Source: Polyangium mundeleinium
GTDB lineage: Bacteria > Myxococcota_A > Polyangia > Polyangiales > Polyangiaceae
Direction of reading: 5' to 3'
NCBI RefSeq assembly: GCF_028369105.1
Contig: NZ_JAQNDO010000001.1
Span: forward strand, 10,634,501-10,698,500
Length of the DNA stretch: 64,000 bases
The position numbers and the translations under genes were made by a program. The notes below the pieces were generated by a model. The model was given only the letters and a program-made list of their open reading frames with translations. It was not told the DNA's origin and made no database searches. How positions within the stretch are numbered: the stretch's first letter is position 1; each line of letters starts with the position of its first letter. Shown one piece after another: positions 34,007 through 41,821 of the stretch.

Positions 34007-34669
34007 ATGGTCAGGTCAACGAGAAACGCGAAACGAATCGCCCTCACGTGGGCGGCAGGCCTCTTCTTGCCCATGCTGCTTGCTTGTGGCCCCGCGACCC
34101 GCAGCGACCCTGCATTCTGGACGCCTTATGGCGGCGATGACGGCGCGGGCGGCGCGGCCTCCGACGCGGCGAGCAGCACGGGAACGGGCATGGGCGGCGC
34201 GGGCGGAACCGGCGGCGAAGCGCCCGCCGGCGGCACGCTCGCATTTCGCGTCACCACCGTCTCCCTCGACGGTGAGTATGCCCCGAAAAACATCGGCGCC
34301 ATCTGGATCACAGACGCGCAGGATACGTTCGTGAAGACGCTCGAGGTATGGGCGGCCAAACGCGTCGAGCACCTCGTGCGCTGGAGAGCTGCATCGGGCA
34401 CAAATGTCGTGGATGCGGTCACCGGCGCCACGAGAAAATCGCACATCGAGCACGTGGTCTCCTGGAATGGCACGAACACGGCTGGCCTCGAGGCTCCGGA
34501 CGGCACGTATCGCGTGCACGTCGAATTCACTGAATGGAACTCGTCGGACTCCGGCGAACCGTCCGGGCCCTGGACGACGACCGATTTCGTCAAGGGACCG
34601 AGCGCCCAGGAGACGACCTTGCCGGACGACCCGGCATTCATCGGAAGGTATCTCTCGTGGACACCCTGA
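34007..34669 (+). CDS. DUF2271 lipoprotein
   Basis: A 220-residue exported protein with lipoprotein signal (LFLPMLLACG), a Gly/Ala/Ser linker (GMGGAGGTGGEAPAGG) and a DUF2271 domain recognisable from IGAIWITDAQDTFVKTLEVW, HVVSWNGTNTAGLEAPDGTY and RVHVEFTEWNSSD, an immunoglobulin-like fold. In other bacteria DUF2271 genes sit with DUF4266, DUF3570, thioredoxin and ApbE genes. The same neighbours (without ApbE or thioredoxin) follow here, which argues for a role in a flavin- or haem-dependent surface redox system. ATG 34007 is just after the divergent promoter region. Confidence 0.85.
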   Translation: MVRSTRNAKRIALTWAAGLFLPMLLACGPATRSDPAFWTPYGGDDGAGGAASDAASSTGTGMGGAGGTGGEAPAGGTLAFRVTTVSLDGEYAPKNIGAIWITDAQDTFVKTLEVWAAKRVEHLVRWRAASGTNVVDAVTGATRKSHIEHVVSWNGTNTAGLEAPDGTYRVHVEFTEWNSSDSGEPSGPWTTTDFVKGPSAQETTLPDDPAFIGRYLSWTP

Positions 34670-34715
34670 CGAGGGCCCATCCCTCGAACCCATTTCATTT
34701 CGACAAGAGGTCTCG

Positions 34716-34931
34716 ATGGTCCTGCGCATCACGCGGTTCGTATGCCTGCTCGGGCTCCTGCACGGGCTCGCGGCCTGCACGCACGTCGCGCCTTACGAGC
34801 GCAGTCGCCTCGCGCATCCGACGATGGCGGTCGGCCCCGTGTCCGGCCCCGGCGAATCCCACATGCAAGCGGTCCACGAAGGCGCGACCGGCGGATCGGC
34901 GAGCGCCGAGGGCGGCTGCGGCTGCAATTGA
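34716..34931 (+). CDS. DUF4266 small lipoprotein
   Basis: A 71-residue lipoprotein: signal LLGLLHGLAAC, then the DUF4266 pattern THVAPYERSRLAHPTMAV and a terminal GGCGCN Cys-rich tail. DUF4266 genes are almost always beside a DUF3570 outer-membrane protein and an ApbE flavin transferase. ATG 34716 is preceded by AAGAGG. The stop codon overlaps the apparent ATT start of the next gene (ATTGA), suggesting that the two are translated together. It is the only tiny Cys-tailed lipoprotein in this block. Confidence 0.85.
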   Translation: MVLRITRFVCLLGLLHGLAACTHVAPYERSRLAHPTMAVGPVSGPGESHMQAVHEGATGGSASAEGGCGCN

Positions 34932-35697
34932 CGCGCGCGCGTGGCGGGGAGCGTGGCTCCTCGTCGCGGCGCTCCTGGTTTTACCAAAAGAAACGCTGGC
35001 CGCCGACGGGATCCCGAAAAAGGCCCCAAGCCTGAACAATGGCCTCTCGTTGTCGCTCGTCCAGGATCTAGGGATCCACGCGGGCAACGACGTCTGCTCG
35101 CCGGAGAGCCAGCTCCACGGGGATTACGCGTGCTTCCGGGACTCGGGCACGCAATACCACGGCACGCCGCTCGTCCAGCGCGGCGGAGAGGTGCGTCCCG
35201 GCCTCCAGATCGCAACGACGCGGATCTTGCTCGGCTTCGACCGCGTGGTATTCGACAACATCACGCTGGGGTTGCGCGCCGGATGGGTGCTTCGGGGGGG
35301 TGGGCCGCGGCCGAGCGGCGCCGAGGCGCCGGAATTCTTGCCATTTCACGGCGAGCTCCGCGCGGGGTACACGTTCGGCGCCCGGCCCTTCGCCAGGCCG
35401 GGGTTCCGTGGCTCCTTTTTCGTCACGGCCGGCATCGCTCAATTCGACACCGCATACCGCGTCGTCGTGGAAGAGGACACGACGAGGCCACCGCCTGCGA
35501 GCCAGCTCGACAATCCCCCCTCGCAGACGCTCAGCGCGTACCGAAAATCCGGAACGGGCTTCATCGGCGTCGGGGCCGCGGCGACCTATGCGTTCTCGCC
35601 TTCGTTCGGCATCTCCGCTGCCGTGAAATTCACGAAGCCCTTTCCCTCGACCGGCACGCTCCTCTCGCCCGAGCTCTCCTGCTTCTACGCTTTCTGA
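34927..35697 (+). CDS. Outer-membrane beta-barrel protein (apparent ATT start)
   Basis: A 256-residue exported barrel-type protein. A signal peptide (ARAWRGAWLLVAALLVLPKE, then TLAADG) is followed by alternating beta strands (RILLGFDRVVFDNITLGLRA, RAGYTFGARPFARPGFRG) and a terminal aromatic residue (CFYAF), as in outer-membrane proteins. No ATG, GTG or TTG lies in frame near the signal; the only reasonable initiator is ATT 34927, overlapping the DUF4266 stop. The alternative is slippage in the CG dinucleotide run at 34931-34941, which would place a TTG in frame. It is probably the porin partner of the lipoproteins upstream. Confidence 0.75.
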   Translation: MDARAWRGAWLLVAALLVLPKETLAADGIPKKAPSLNNGLSLSLVQDLGIHAGNDVCSPESQLHGDYACFRDSGTQYHGTPLVQRGGEVRPGLQIATTRILLGFDRVVFDNITLGLRAGWVLRGGGPRPSGAEAPEFLPFHGELRAGYTFGARPFARPGFRGSFFVTAGIAQFDTAYRVVVEEDTTRPPPASQLDNPPSQTLSAYRKSGTGFIGVGAAATYAFSPSFGISAAVKFTKPFPSTGTLLSPELSCFYAF

Positions 35698-35710
35698 ATC
35701 GCCACCGACG

Positions 35711-36925
35711 TCAATCGAATGTCGCTTGCAGGGCGAGCGCCGAGAACAAGGCATTCCGTCGCGTGAGGTAGAGCGCGTCGAGGTAATGCGTGAAGACCCC
35801 GTCCACCTGGAGGCTCGCCGTGAACCTCGCGCCGAGCTTCACGGACACCCCTCCTCCGCCCGTCAGCGTCCAGAGCGGCCCGAGCTCGCGATCCCCGGTC
35901 CGGATCTCGGGAATCGTGATCGATCCGTCCGCGGCGACGGCCACCTCGGTCGCACGCTGCCAGAACACGGTGCCGGTCTGCGCGTGGAAGCGCAGGCGTG
36001 GCCATATCGTGACGTACCGCCCGATATCGATCGAATATCGCGCATCCGTCGTGCTCGCGGCCATTCCCCACGAATCCGTGTAGAGCCTCTCCTCGACGCG
36101 CAGCGTGCCGCCCGAGCGGCGGTGCGCGAGACGCCCGGTCAGCGCGAACCGATCCCGCGTGAAAGGCAGTGCCTCCAGGGGCCGCGCGTGCAGGCGTAGC
36201 GCGCTGACGAGCTCGACGCTCGCGCCGACTGGGACCTCCTCCGCGGCCCCTGCCTCGAAGAGGGGCACGTAACGATACGGTTTGGCCTGATTTCCCCGCT
36301 CGAACATCGCGTCGAGCTGAATCGCCGCGATCGTCGAGGGATTCACGACGATCGTGAGCCCGGCATTCAGGTCGTGCCGCTCGAGTGTCCATCCAAACAC
36401 GTCGAACGGAGTGCCCGCGCGTCCCGCCGTATCGTGCCGGTACGCATACCCGAGCAGCACCCCGTAGTTCTTTTCGTCGAGCTCGAGCGTCCCGCGGAGC
36501 CCTGCCGATATCGACAGATAATCCGGCTCGCGCGACAGCGACGCATGCGCGCCGACCCCCACGTCTCCTTTTTCGTAGCCCCCTTCAAGGTTTCCGGCGT
36601 GACGGACCTCCGTCCAGGGAGGCGACGCGGTGGCCACGATATCGGGCGACGCTGCGGTCACCACGTCGACGAGATAACGACCGCTCAAGGACCAGCCGGC
36701 CGTCGGGCTCGAAATCGTGCCCGCAATCGTCGGGGTCACGACACCGACATGGGTATCGTCGAGATAAAAGGACGTCTCGGCGCTGGCGCTGGCATCGAGG
36801 CCCGACGTGGCCTGACGCTTCACCGGCGTCGCAGCCTTCGGGTCGCTCGCAAACGAAAGGGGAAGGGAGAGGACCGACGAAAGGAGAGCGCAGAGGAGCG
36901 CGATCTCACGGTGCAGGAAAGACAT
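35711..36925 (-). CDS. DUF3570 outer-membrane protein
   Basis: A 404-residue exported protein of the DUF3570 family: signal ALLCALLSSVLSLPLSFA, then TSFYLDDTHVGVVTPTIAGT, a family-typical strand followed by a repeated barrel pattern to the end (FTHYLDALYLTRRNALFSAL). Barrels of this family are linked in other genomes to DUF4266 and ApbE and are thought to be outer-membrane channels of unknown substrate. ATG 36925 overlaps the poly-Asp lipoprotein stop (TGATG) with GAAGG upstream, so translation is coupled. It converges on the barrel gene at 35697 with a 13-base gap. Confidence 0.85.
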   Translation of the reverse strand: MSFLHREIALLCALLSSVLSLPLSFASDPKAATPVKRQATSGLDASASAETSFYLDDTHVGVVTPTIAGTISSPTAGWSLSGRYLVDVVTAASPDIVATASPPWTEVRHAGNLEGGYEKGDVGVGAHASLSREPDYLSISAGLRGTLELDEKNYGVLLGYAYRHDTAGRAGTPFDVFGWTLERHDLNAGLTIVVNPSTIAAIQLDAMFERGNQAKPYRYVPLFEAGAAEEVPVGASVELVSALRLHARPLEALPFTRDRFALTGRLAHRRSGGTLRVEERLYTDSWGMAASTTDARYSIDIGRYVTIWPRLRFHAQTGTVFWQRATEVAVAADGSITIPEIRTGDRELGPLWTLTGGGGVSVKLGARFTASLQVDGVFTHYLDALYLTRRNALFSALALQATFD

Positions 36926-37323
36926 CAACCTTCGCCGTCGTATTCGTCCTCGTCGTCATCATCGTCGTCATCATCGTCATCATCGTCATCATCGTCGTCA
37001 TCATCGTCGTCATCATCGTCGTCATCATCGTCATCGTCATCATCGTCATCATCGTCGTCGTCGTCGTCGTCGTCGTCGGGCGGCAGATACGTGCCCGAGC
37101 CCGTGGAGCTGGACGTCGACGCGCCACTGCCGCCGGTGCCTCCGGCGCCGCCCGTACCGCCTCCGGCGCTCGCGCTCGTGTCGTCGTTCGCGCCCTCGTC
37201 CAATACCTCCACCGTTTTTCGTGCCTGGTCGTGGCTATCGAGCGCCGCGCAAGCAGGCAGGCCGACGACGAGGGCCGGGACGACCATGCTCGTCAGGCAA
37301 CGTCGCAGAACGAAATCACGCAT
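36925..37323 (-). CDS. Lipoprotein with a 42-residue poly-aspartate C-terminus
   Basis: A 132-residue exported protein: lipoprotein signal VVPALVVGLPAC, a Gly/Ser/Thr linker (TSASAGGGTGGAGGTGGSGA), then LPP and 42 consecutive Asp, ending EDEYDGEG. The acidic tail would carry more than 40 negative charges and could chelate calcium or other cations, or bind cationic surfaces, outside the cell. It is coupled to the DUF3570 gene by a one-base stop/start overlap. ATG 37323 has GGGGGGA upstream. Codons GAC and GAT alternate irregularly, so the tract is not a pure trinucleotide repeat. Its length may vary between strains. Confidence 0.85.
   Translation of the reverse strand: MRDFVLRRCLTSMVVPALVVGLPACAALDSHDQARKTVEVLDEGANDDTSASAGGGTGGAGGTGGSGASTSSSTGSGTYLPPDDDDDDDDDDDDDDDDDDDDDDDDDDDDDDDDDDDDDDDDDDEDEYDGEG
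36952..37077. repeat. GTC/ATC trinucleotide tract coding 42 Asp
   Basis: 126 bases made only of GTC and ATC triplets on the plus strand, read as GAC/GAT Asp codons on the minus strand. The mixture of the two codons reduces pure-repeat slippage, but the 3' part (37050-37077) is an uninterrupted GTC run. Prone to length change by replication slippage or to assembly error. Confidence 0.95.
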
Positions 37324-37488
37324 ACATCCCCCCGAACATCATGAGTGCTCCTCCAGCGAAACAGCCACAAACACGTGCTTCCTCTGACATCATGGCCAGC
37401 TTCTAGCGGAACAATCATGAAAATGCAAGTGATTTTCAACAACGAGCGGGAGGCACGCGATGCGTCCGTACCGTGATATCCTTCGGTC

Positions 37489-38106
37489 ATGAACGATCTC
37501 CCGGCGCATCTCCTCGCCTTGCCCGTTCCCGTCTTGCTGATTGCTTCCGTGGCGATCGTGAGCCTTCTCGGGTTGGCCTCCGAACCCGTGCGGCGAGCGC
37601 TGATCTTGAGCCCCTACCAGGTGCGCAAGAACGGGCACGTCCATCGCCTGCTCACCGCAGGCTGGGTGCACGCGGATTTCTCGCACCTCGCGTTCAACAT
37701 GTTCTCGCTGTACTTCTTCACGGAGCAAACCATTCGCGTGCTCGGCGTGACGCGGTACCTCGTGCTGTACGTGACCGCGGTGATCGTCGGGTTCATTCCC
37801 ACGACCCTGCGGTACATGCGAAAACAGAATTATAGCTCGCTCGGGGCGTCCGGCGCCGTGGCCGCCGTGATGTTCAGCGCCGTCCTCCTGGTCCCGAAGC
37901 TCAAGCTGCAGCTCATGTTCCTGCCGATTCCCGTGCCGGGCATCGTGTTCGCCGTGGCGTACCTCGCCTACAGCGCCTGGCACTCCGTCGCCGCCGGCGA
38001 CGATATCAACCACGACGCGCATTTTTCCGGCGCGATTTACGGCGCCCTGCTCACGTACCTCTTCGAGCCGGCGCGCGTGGAGCGAACGGTGAAGAGCTTC
38101 TTTTGA
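37489..38106 (+). CDS. Rhomboid family intramembrane serine protease
   Basis: A 205-residue polytopic protein with six hydrophobic segments. Rhomboid motifs are complete: LLTAGWVHADFSHLAFNMFS (His61 and His66, and HxxFN), the catalytic Ser121 in LGASGAVAAV, and the catalytic His178 in NHDAHFSGAIYG. Rhomboids cleave single-pass membrane proteins within the bilayer. The neighbours do not reveal a substrate. The region 37324-37488 upstream holds no gene and contains the divergent promoters of this gene and of the poly-Asp lipoprotein. The ATG lacks a strong ribosome-binding site. Confidence 0.92.
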   Translation: MNDLPAHLLALPVPVLLIASVAIVSLLGLASEPVRRALILSPYQVRKNGHVHRLLTAGWVHADFSHLAFNMFSLYFFTEQTIRVLGVTRYLVLYVTAVIVGFIPTTLRYMRKQNYSSLGASGAVAAVMFSAVLLVPKLKLQLMFLPIPVPGIVFAVAYLAYSAWHSVAAGDDINHDAHFSGAIYGALLTYLFEPARVERTVKSFF

Positions 38107-38159
38107 CCGCCCGACTTCCCGCTTGTATCGAGCGCGCCGCAATGGAAAGCTGGCAGGCC

Positions 38160-38672
38160 ATGCGGACCCTTCCTCGCCTCGTACGTCCTGGGGTTTGCCT
38201 GGGGCTCGTCCTTTTGCTCTCGGCTTGCGCGCTCGACGAATACACGCCTCCGGCCCCGCCGGACCAGGACAACGGGGAGGCTTGCACATCGCTCACCGAG
38301 ATCGCGCCCGGCGAGTCCTTGTCCCTCTTCGACGACACGAGCCGGGGGACGGACTTGACGACGCAGAGCCCGATGTTCAACGGCTGCATGCCGGGCGAGA
38401 GAATCGGCAAAGAGCTCGTCTTTCCCGTCCGGCCCTCGTCGCCGGGCACGCTCATCGCCACGCTGAAGCCCCAGTACGCGCACCACTGGCTGCACACGTG
38501 GACGTCCTGCCCCGGCAGCGGAGGCGACGTGCTCGATTGCTCGTTCGGATCGATGATCGACGCCCACGACGTCAATCAAATCGACGTCCAGGCGGACGCG
38601 ACCTATTACGTCATCGTCGACGGGTGGATGGACGAGGCCGGCGAGTTCGAGCTCATGCTCGAGCTCAAATGA
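38160..38672 (+). CDS. Secreted lipoprotein of unknown function
   Basis: A 170-residue lipoprotein: signal VRPGVCLGLVLLLSAC, then DEYTPPAPPDQDNGEAC and a single beta-sandwich-like domain with YYVIVDGWMDEAGEFELMLEL at the end, similar to pre-peptidase C-terminal-like repeats of myxobacterial secreted proteins. Several Cys (GEAC, NGC, TSC, LDC) probably form disulfides. Start is uncertain: ATG 38160 (chosen), ATG 38142, or a TTG at 38103 that overlaps the rhomboid stop. Likely co-transcribed with the rhomboid gene, so it might be an associated protein; this is only positional. Confidence 0.72.
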   Translation: MRTLPRLVRPGVCLGLVLLLSACALDEYTPPAPPDQDNGEACTSLTEIAPGESLSLFDDTSRGTDLTTQSPMFNGCMPGERIGKELVFPVRPSSPGTLIATLKPQYAHHWLHTWTSCPGSGGDVLDCSFGSMIDAHDVNQIDVQADATYYVIVDGWMDEAGEFELMLELK

Positions 38673-38675
38673 CGT

Positions 38676-39038
38676 TTACTCGACGACCGCCTGCATGAAT
38701 CCCTTCATGAATGCGCGGTACTCACGCGTCGGGATCATGTCCATCATGCGGGGCACGCGGCTCTTCAGCCATTGCAAGATCGACAGGGTGTCGCGCTTCA
38801 TGATCAGCACGACGAGCTCGCCGAGCACGTCTTCCCCGAGCTCATTTCCCACGATGGAGAAAATCTGCCGGCCGAGCTCGTAGCCGCAATCGGTGAAACT
38901 CTTCTCGCCCGATCGCGCCTCGTACACGAGGACACGGAAAAACAGCGGGCAGGCGTTCGAGGCGGGAGCGCGTCCCGGGAGCGTCCGCGGGCGGGCGGGG
39001 CTCGGGGGGCGGCTGTCGTTCATCGCTTTGGGGGTCAT
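38676..39038 (-). CDS. Conserved-looking hypothetical protein, about 120 residues
   Basis: A short protein with no family I recognise. After a disordered Pro/Arg-rich N-terminus it has an ordered helical C-terminal part: FTDCGYELGRQIFSIVGNEL, LGELVVLIMKRDTLSILQWL, and YRAFMKGFMQAVVE. No signal or membrane helix is evident. Start ATG 39038 or 39023. It lies 57 bases after the PolX/PHP-like gene on the same strand and may share its transcript; convergent with the lipoprotein gene at 38672. Confidence 0.65.
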   Translation of the reverse strand: MTPKAMNDSRPPSPARPRTLPGRAPASNACPLFFRVLVYEARSGEKSFTDCGYELGRQIFSIVGNELGEDVLGELVVLIMKRDTLSILQWLKSRVPRMMDMIPTREYRAFMKGFMQAVVE

Positions 39039-39095
39039 GCCGATACGCCCGTGCGAGGATCGTACCCGAAGCACCTGCAACTTCGGCGCCCACCA

Positions 39096-40795
39096 TCAAT
39101 GGCTGGGCCTGACCGCCGCCGCAAAGCCATCGGGGCCGAGCGCATTGAGAACCTCGCCCCTGCGGAGCCCGCCTCGCCGCGCCATGCCCACGCCGAAACG
39201 CAGGGACGAAAGGCCCTTCGTCGAATGCGCGTCCGTCGAGATGACAAAACGAATCCCTCGCTTCCACGCCTCCTTCAGCCAGCGCGGCTCCATGTCGAGC
39301 CGGTATGGGTCCCCGTTGACCTCGATCGCGGCCCGCGACGAGGCGATCACGTCGAGCACCTCCTCGACCCGGCAAGCAAAGGGCTCGCGCCGCAAGAGCA
39401 GGCGTCCGAGCGGGTGGCCCCATATCTTGAAAATCGGCTGCCGCATCGCCTCCACGAGCCTTTGCGTCATCGCGGCCTCGTCCATCTTCATGCGTGAATG
39501 GACGCTCGCGATCACCACGTCGAGTTGCTCCAGGATGACGTCGGGGTAATCGAGCGCGCCCGTCGCGAGGATGTCCGACTCCGTCCCGCGCAGAAGCCTG
39601 ATCTTTACGCGCTCCTGGACGCGCGCGATCTCGTCCCATTGCGATTTCAGCCGATCGAGCTCCACGCCCCTCGCGTAATGTGCCGTCGGCGAGTGGTCTG
39701 TGATCGTGAGGTATTTCATCCCCATCGCCTCGGCCGCGCGCGCCATGTCCTCGATCGTGTCGTTGCCGTCGGAAAAGACCGTGTGGCAATGCACCATGCC
39801 CTGGATGTCGCCCAGCGTCACGAGGTCGGCGAAATCGTCCTGCCGCGCGGCCTCGATCTCCCCGTCGCCCTCGCGAAGCTCAGGCGGCACGGGATGCAGG
39901 CCGAGCGCCCGGTACATCTGCGCCTCGCTCTCGATGCTGACGAGCGCGCGCCCCCCATCGAGATCGAGGCCCTGCTCCACGGCCACCCGGCCGAGCTCGG
40001 CGAGGTGCGCCGAGGAGCCCGTATGCGTCAAAAGAGCGCCCGCGTAATGGGCCGGCGCGACCACATGCACCGATGCCGGCACGTCTCCCGCAAGACACAG
40101 ATCAACCCGCTGCGCGTCTCGGCCCCGCACCCGCGTCACCCGCGGAAATTGCTCGGCGTGATCGAGCACCACGCAGGCCTCGTCGCTCGCCACGACGACA
40201 TGCACCTCGGAGACCGTTTCGCAAAAACGACGCACGTCCCCGGCGAGATCCGCATGCTTCACCTCGGGGAAGGCGCGGAGGTGGTCGAGCAGCGGCTCCG
40301 CGACGCCGAGCGCGTCGACGAGCAGCACCCGCGCCTCGCGCGTCTCCCGCTGCGCGATGGCTTCGAGCAGGCTCTGCTGCGTCTTCAGACCGAATCCTTT
40401 CACCGAACGGACGCGGCCCGCGAGGCACGCCTGCCGGAGCTCCTCCACGCTCGTGATTCCCAGCGCGTCGTGGAGCACCTGGACTTTTTTCGGGCTGAGC
40501 CCGGGAATCTCGCACAGCTCGAGCACGCCGGGCGGCAGCTCCGCGCGAAGCTTCGTGAGCAGCTCGGATTGCCCCGTGCGGACGAGCTCGGTGATGATGG
40601 AGGCGAGCGAAGCACCAATGCCGGGCACCTGCGTCAGGCGCCCCTCCTCGACCAGCCGAACGAGGTCCTCGAGATCGCCTCCACGGCGGCAGAGCCATTC
40701 TCGTAGGCCTGCACCTTGAACGAGCTCTCCCCTTTGCATCGGAGCAGGGCTCCGATCTCGCGAAGCGCTCGGGCGACATCGAGCTTGTCCACCAT
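39096..40795 (-). pseudogene. PolX-like protein with PHP domain, frameshifted near 40673
   Basis: A bacterial PolX-like gene of about 566 codons. The N-terminal helix-hairpin-helix part (MVDKLDVARALREIGALLRC through ENGSAAVEAI) is in one frame and everything after it, starting EDLVRLVEEGRLTQVPGIG, is in another; one missing base near 40673 would join them. The polymerase palm reads GDVRRFCETVSEVHVVV where active PolX has GDxD, so the metal-binding Asp pair is lost. The C-terminal PHP phosphoesterase is intact: MVHCHTVFSDG, TITDHSPTAHYARG, WGHPLGR and ISTDAHS. The likely activity is a PHP nuclease or phosphatase tied to DNA repair. ATG 40795 has GAGAGG nine bases upstream. Confidence 0.8.
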
Positions 40796-40940
40796 CGTGC
40801 TCATCCTCTCCAGCCAGTACCAACAGGCACAGAACCGACGCCCTGTCAAGCCTGGGACATTCAATGTCCGCGTGCGCTTTCTTTTCCGTGGACGATGGCG
40901 CCCTCGAGCGGGCATCCTTTTTTTCTTCGAGGAGGTCCCC

Positions 40941-41144
40941 TTGCCGCATGCGCACTTGCAGGCGAAGCCGCACCCGCTCGCCGTCGTCGTGGTGACCGTG
41001 ACGTGTTTGCTCGGTGCGTACGTGCTCCTTTCCCGCGCGCCCGTCCTCGTTCATCCGTCGACGCTCGAAATGGCACCAGCGCGCGATTCCGACGATATGC
41101 CGGCACCGCTCCGGGATACCGCCGCGCCAGGACGCCGGTACTGA
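40941..41144 (+). CDS. Small single-pass membrane protein (TTG start)
   Basis: A 67-residue protein: basic, His-rich N-terminus (PHAHLQAKPHP), one membrane helix (LAVVVVTVTCLLGAYVLLSRA) and a hydrophilic, acidic C-terminal tail. The TTG at 40941 is preceded by GAGGAGGT with four-base spacing, the strongest ribosome-binding site in the area, which makes the small gene credible. No family recognised. It is divergent from the PolX/PHP-like gene. The 234-base gap that follows (41145-41378) contains an A/T-rich patch TTCTAAATCATTATAGCATT near 41166-41185 and no gene. Confidence 0.65.
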   Translation: MPHAHLQAKPHPLAVVVVTVTCLLGAYVLLSRAPVLVHPSTLEMAPARDSDDMPAPLRDTAAPGRRY

Positions 41145-41378
41145 GCGTGCCCCACCGTTGGTTTTCCCTTCTAAATCATTATAGCATTACACCACGACGT
41201 GGGTCGCACGCGTATCCAGCAGTGCCGAGCGCAAGCAAGGCACTTCCGTCATCCCGCTGACGCGCCGCTTCGAGGTAATACGGCTCTCCCGACCGAGCGC
41301 GGTTCGCGCGCTGTTTTTGCTTGGTTTCACCTATCGGCTTCGGCACGATCTACGCTCGATCGTGTCGCGAGACACCCG

Positions 41379-41792
41379 ATGAGGGAGAAGCATACGGTAT
41401 TTTTCGAGCCGCCGGATACGGCCGTGTGGAGGTTCGTCGGTGACATCAGCGAGGCGGAGATGCGCGAGCTGACGTCACGGGAAAAATCCCTCATCGCCGG
41501 CCGCCCCTATCTCCTGAAGCTCGTGGATCTCTCACGCACCGGATCCGTCAGCGCGGGCGCGCGCAAGGCGGGGGCGGAGAAGGTGCACGACGTCCCCGTG
41601 CTCGGCGTGGCCGTCTTCGGGGCGCACTTCGCGATCCGCGTCCTCGCGGACCTCGTCGTACGCGCCGGCAGCTTCCTCCGGCGAATCGACGCGGTGCCCA
41701 CCCGCTATTTCGCGACCGAAACCGAAGCCCGCGCCTGGCTCGCGGAGCGCCGCGCGCTCATCAAGGCCGGAAGGCAAAACGGTTCCTCGTAA
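41379..41792 (+). CDS. STAS/SpoIIAA-like protein, paralog of 32418-32870
   Basis: A 137-residue alpha/beta protein: HTVFFEPPDTAVWRFVGDIS, YLLKLVDLSRTGSVSAGARKAGA, VLGVAVFGAHFAIRVLADLVVRA, and YFATETEARAWLAERRALIK. The strand-helix pattern and spacing match the protein at 32418, and both resemble SpoIIAA-like STAS folds used as small regulatory or lipid-carrier modules in myxobacteria. No partner kinase or phosphatase is nearby. ATG 41379 (MREKHT) is used; the open frame extends to 41199 without homology. It converges on the gene ending at 41822, 29 bases away. Confidence 0.75.
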   Translation: MREKHTVFFEPPDTAVWRFVGDISEAEMRELTSREKSLIAGRPYLLKLVDLSRTGSVSAGARKAGAEKVHDVPVLGVAVFGAHFAIRVLADLVVRAGSFLRRIDAVPTRYFATETEARAWLAERRALIKAGRQNGSS

Positions 41793-41821
41793 TGGCAAAA
41801 GCCCGCCCGATTCGGACAGGC

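Noticed and set aside
36952-37077. Trinucleotide tract considered as a CRISPR or satellite array.
   Set aside because: There are no repeat-spacer units; it is in frame and codes poly-Asp of a lipoprotein with a good signal peptide.
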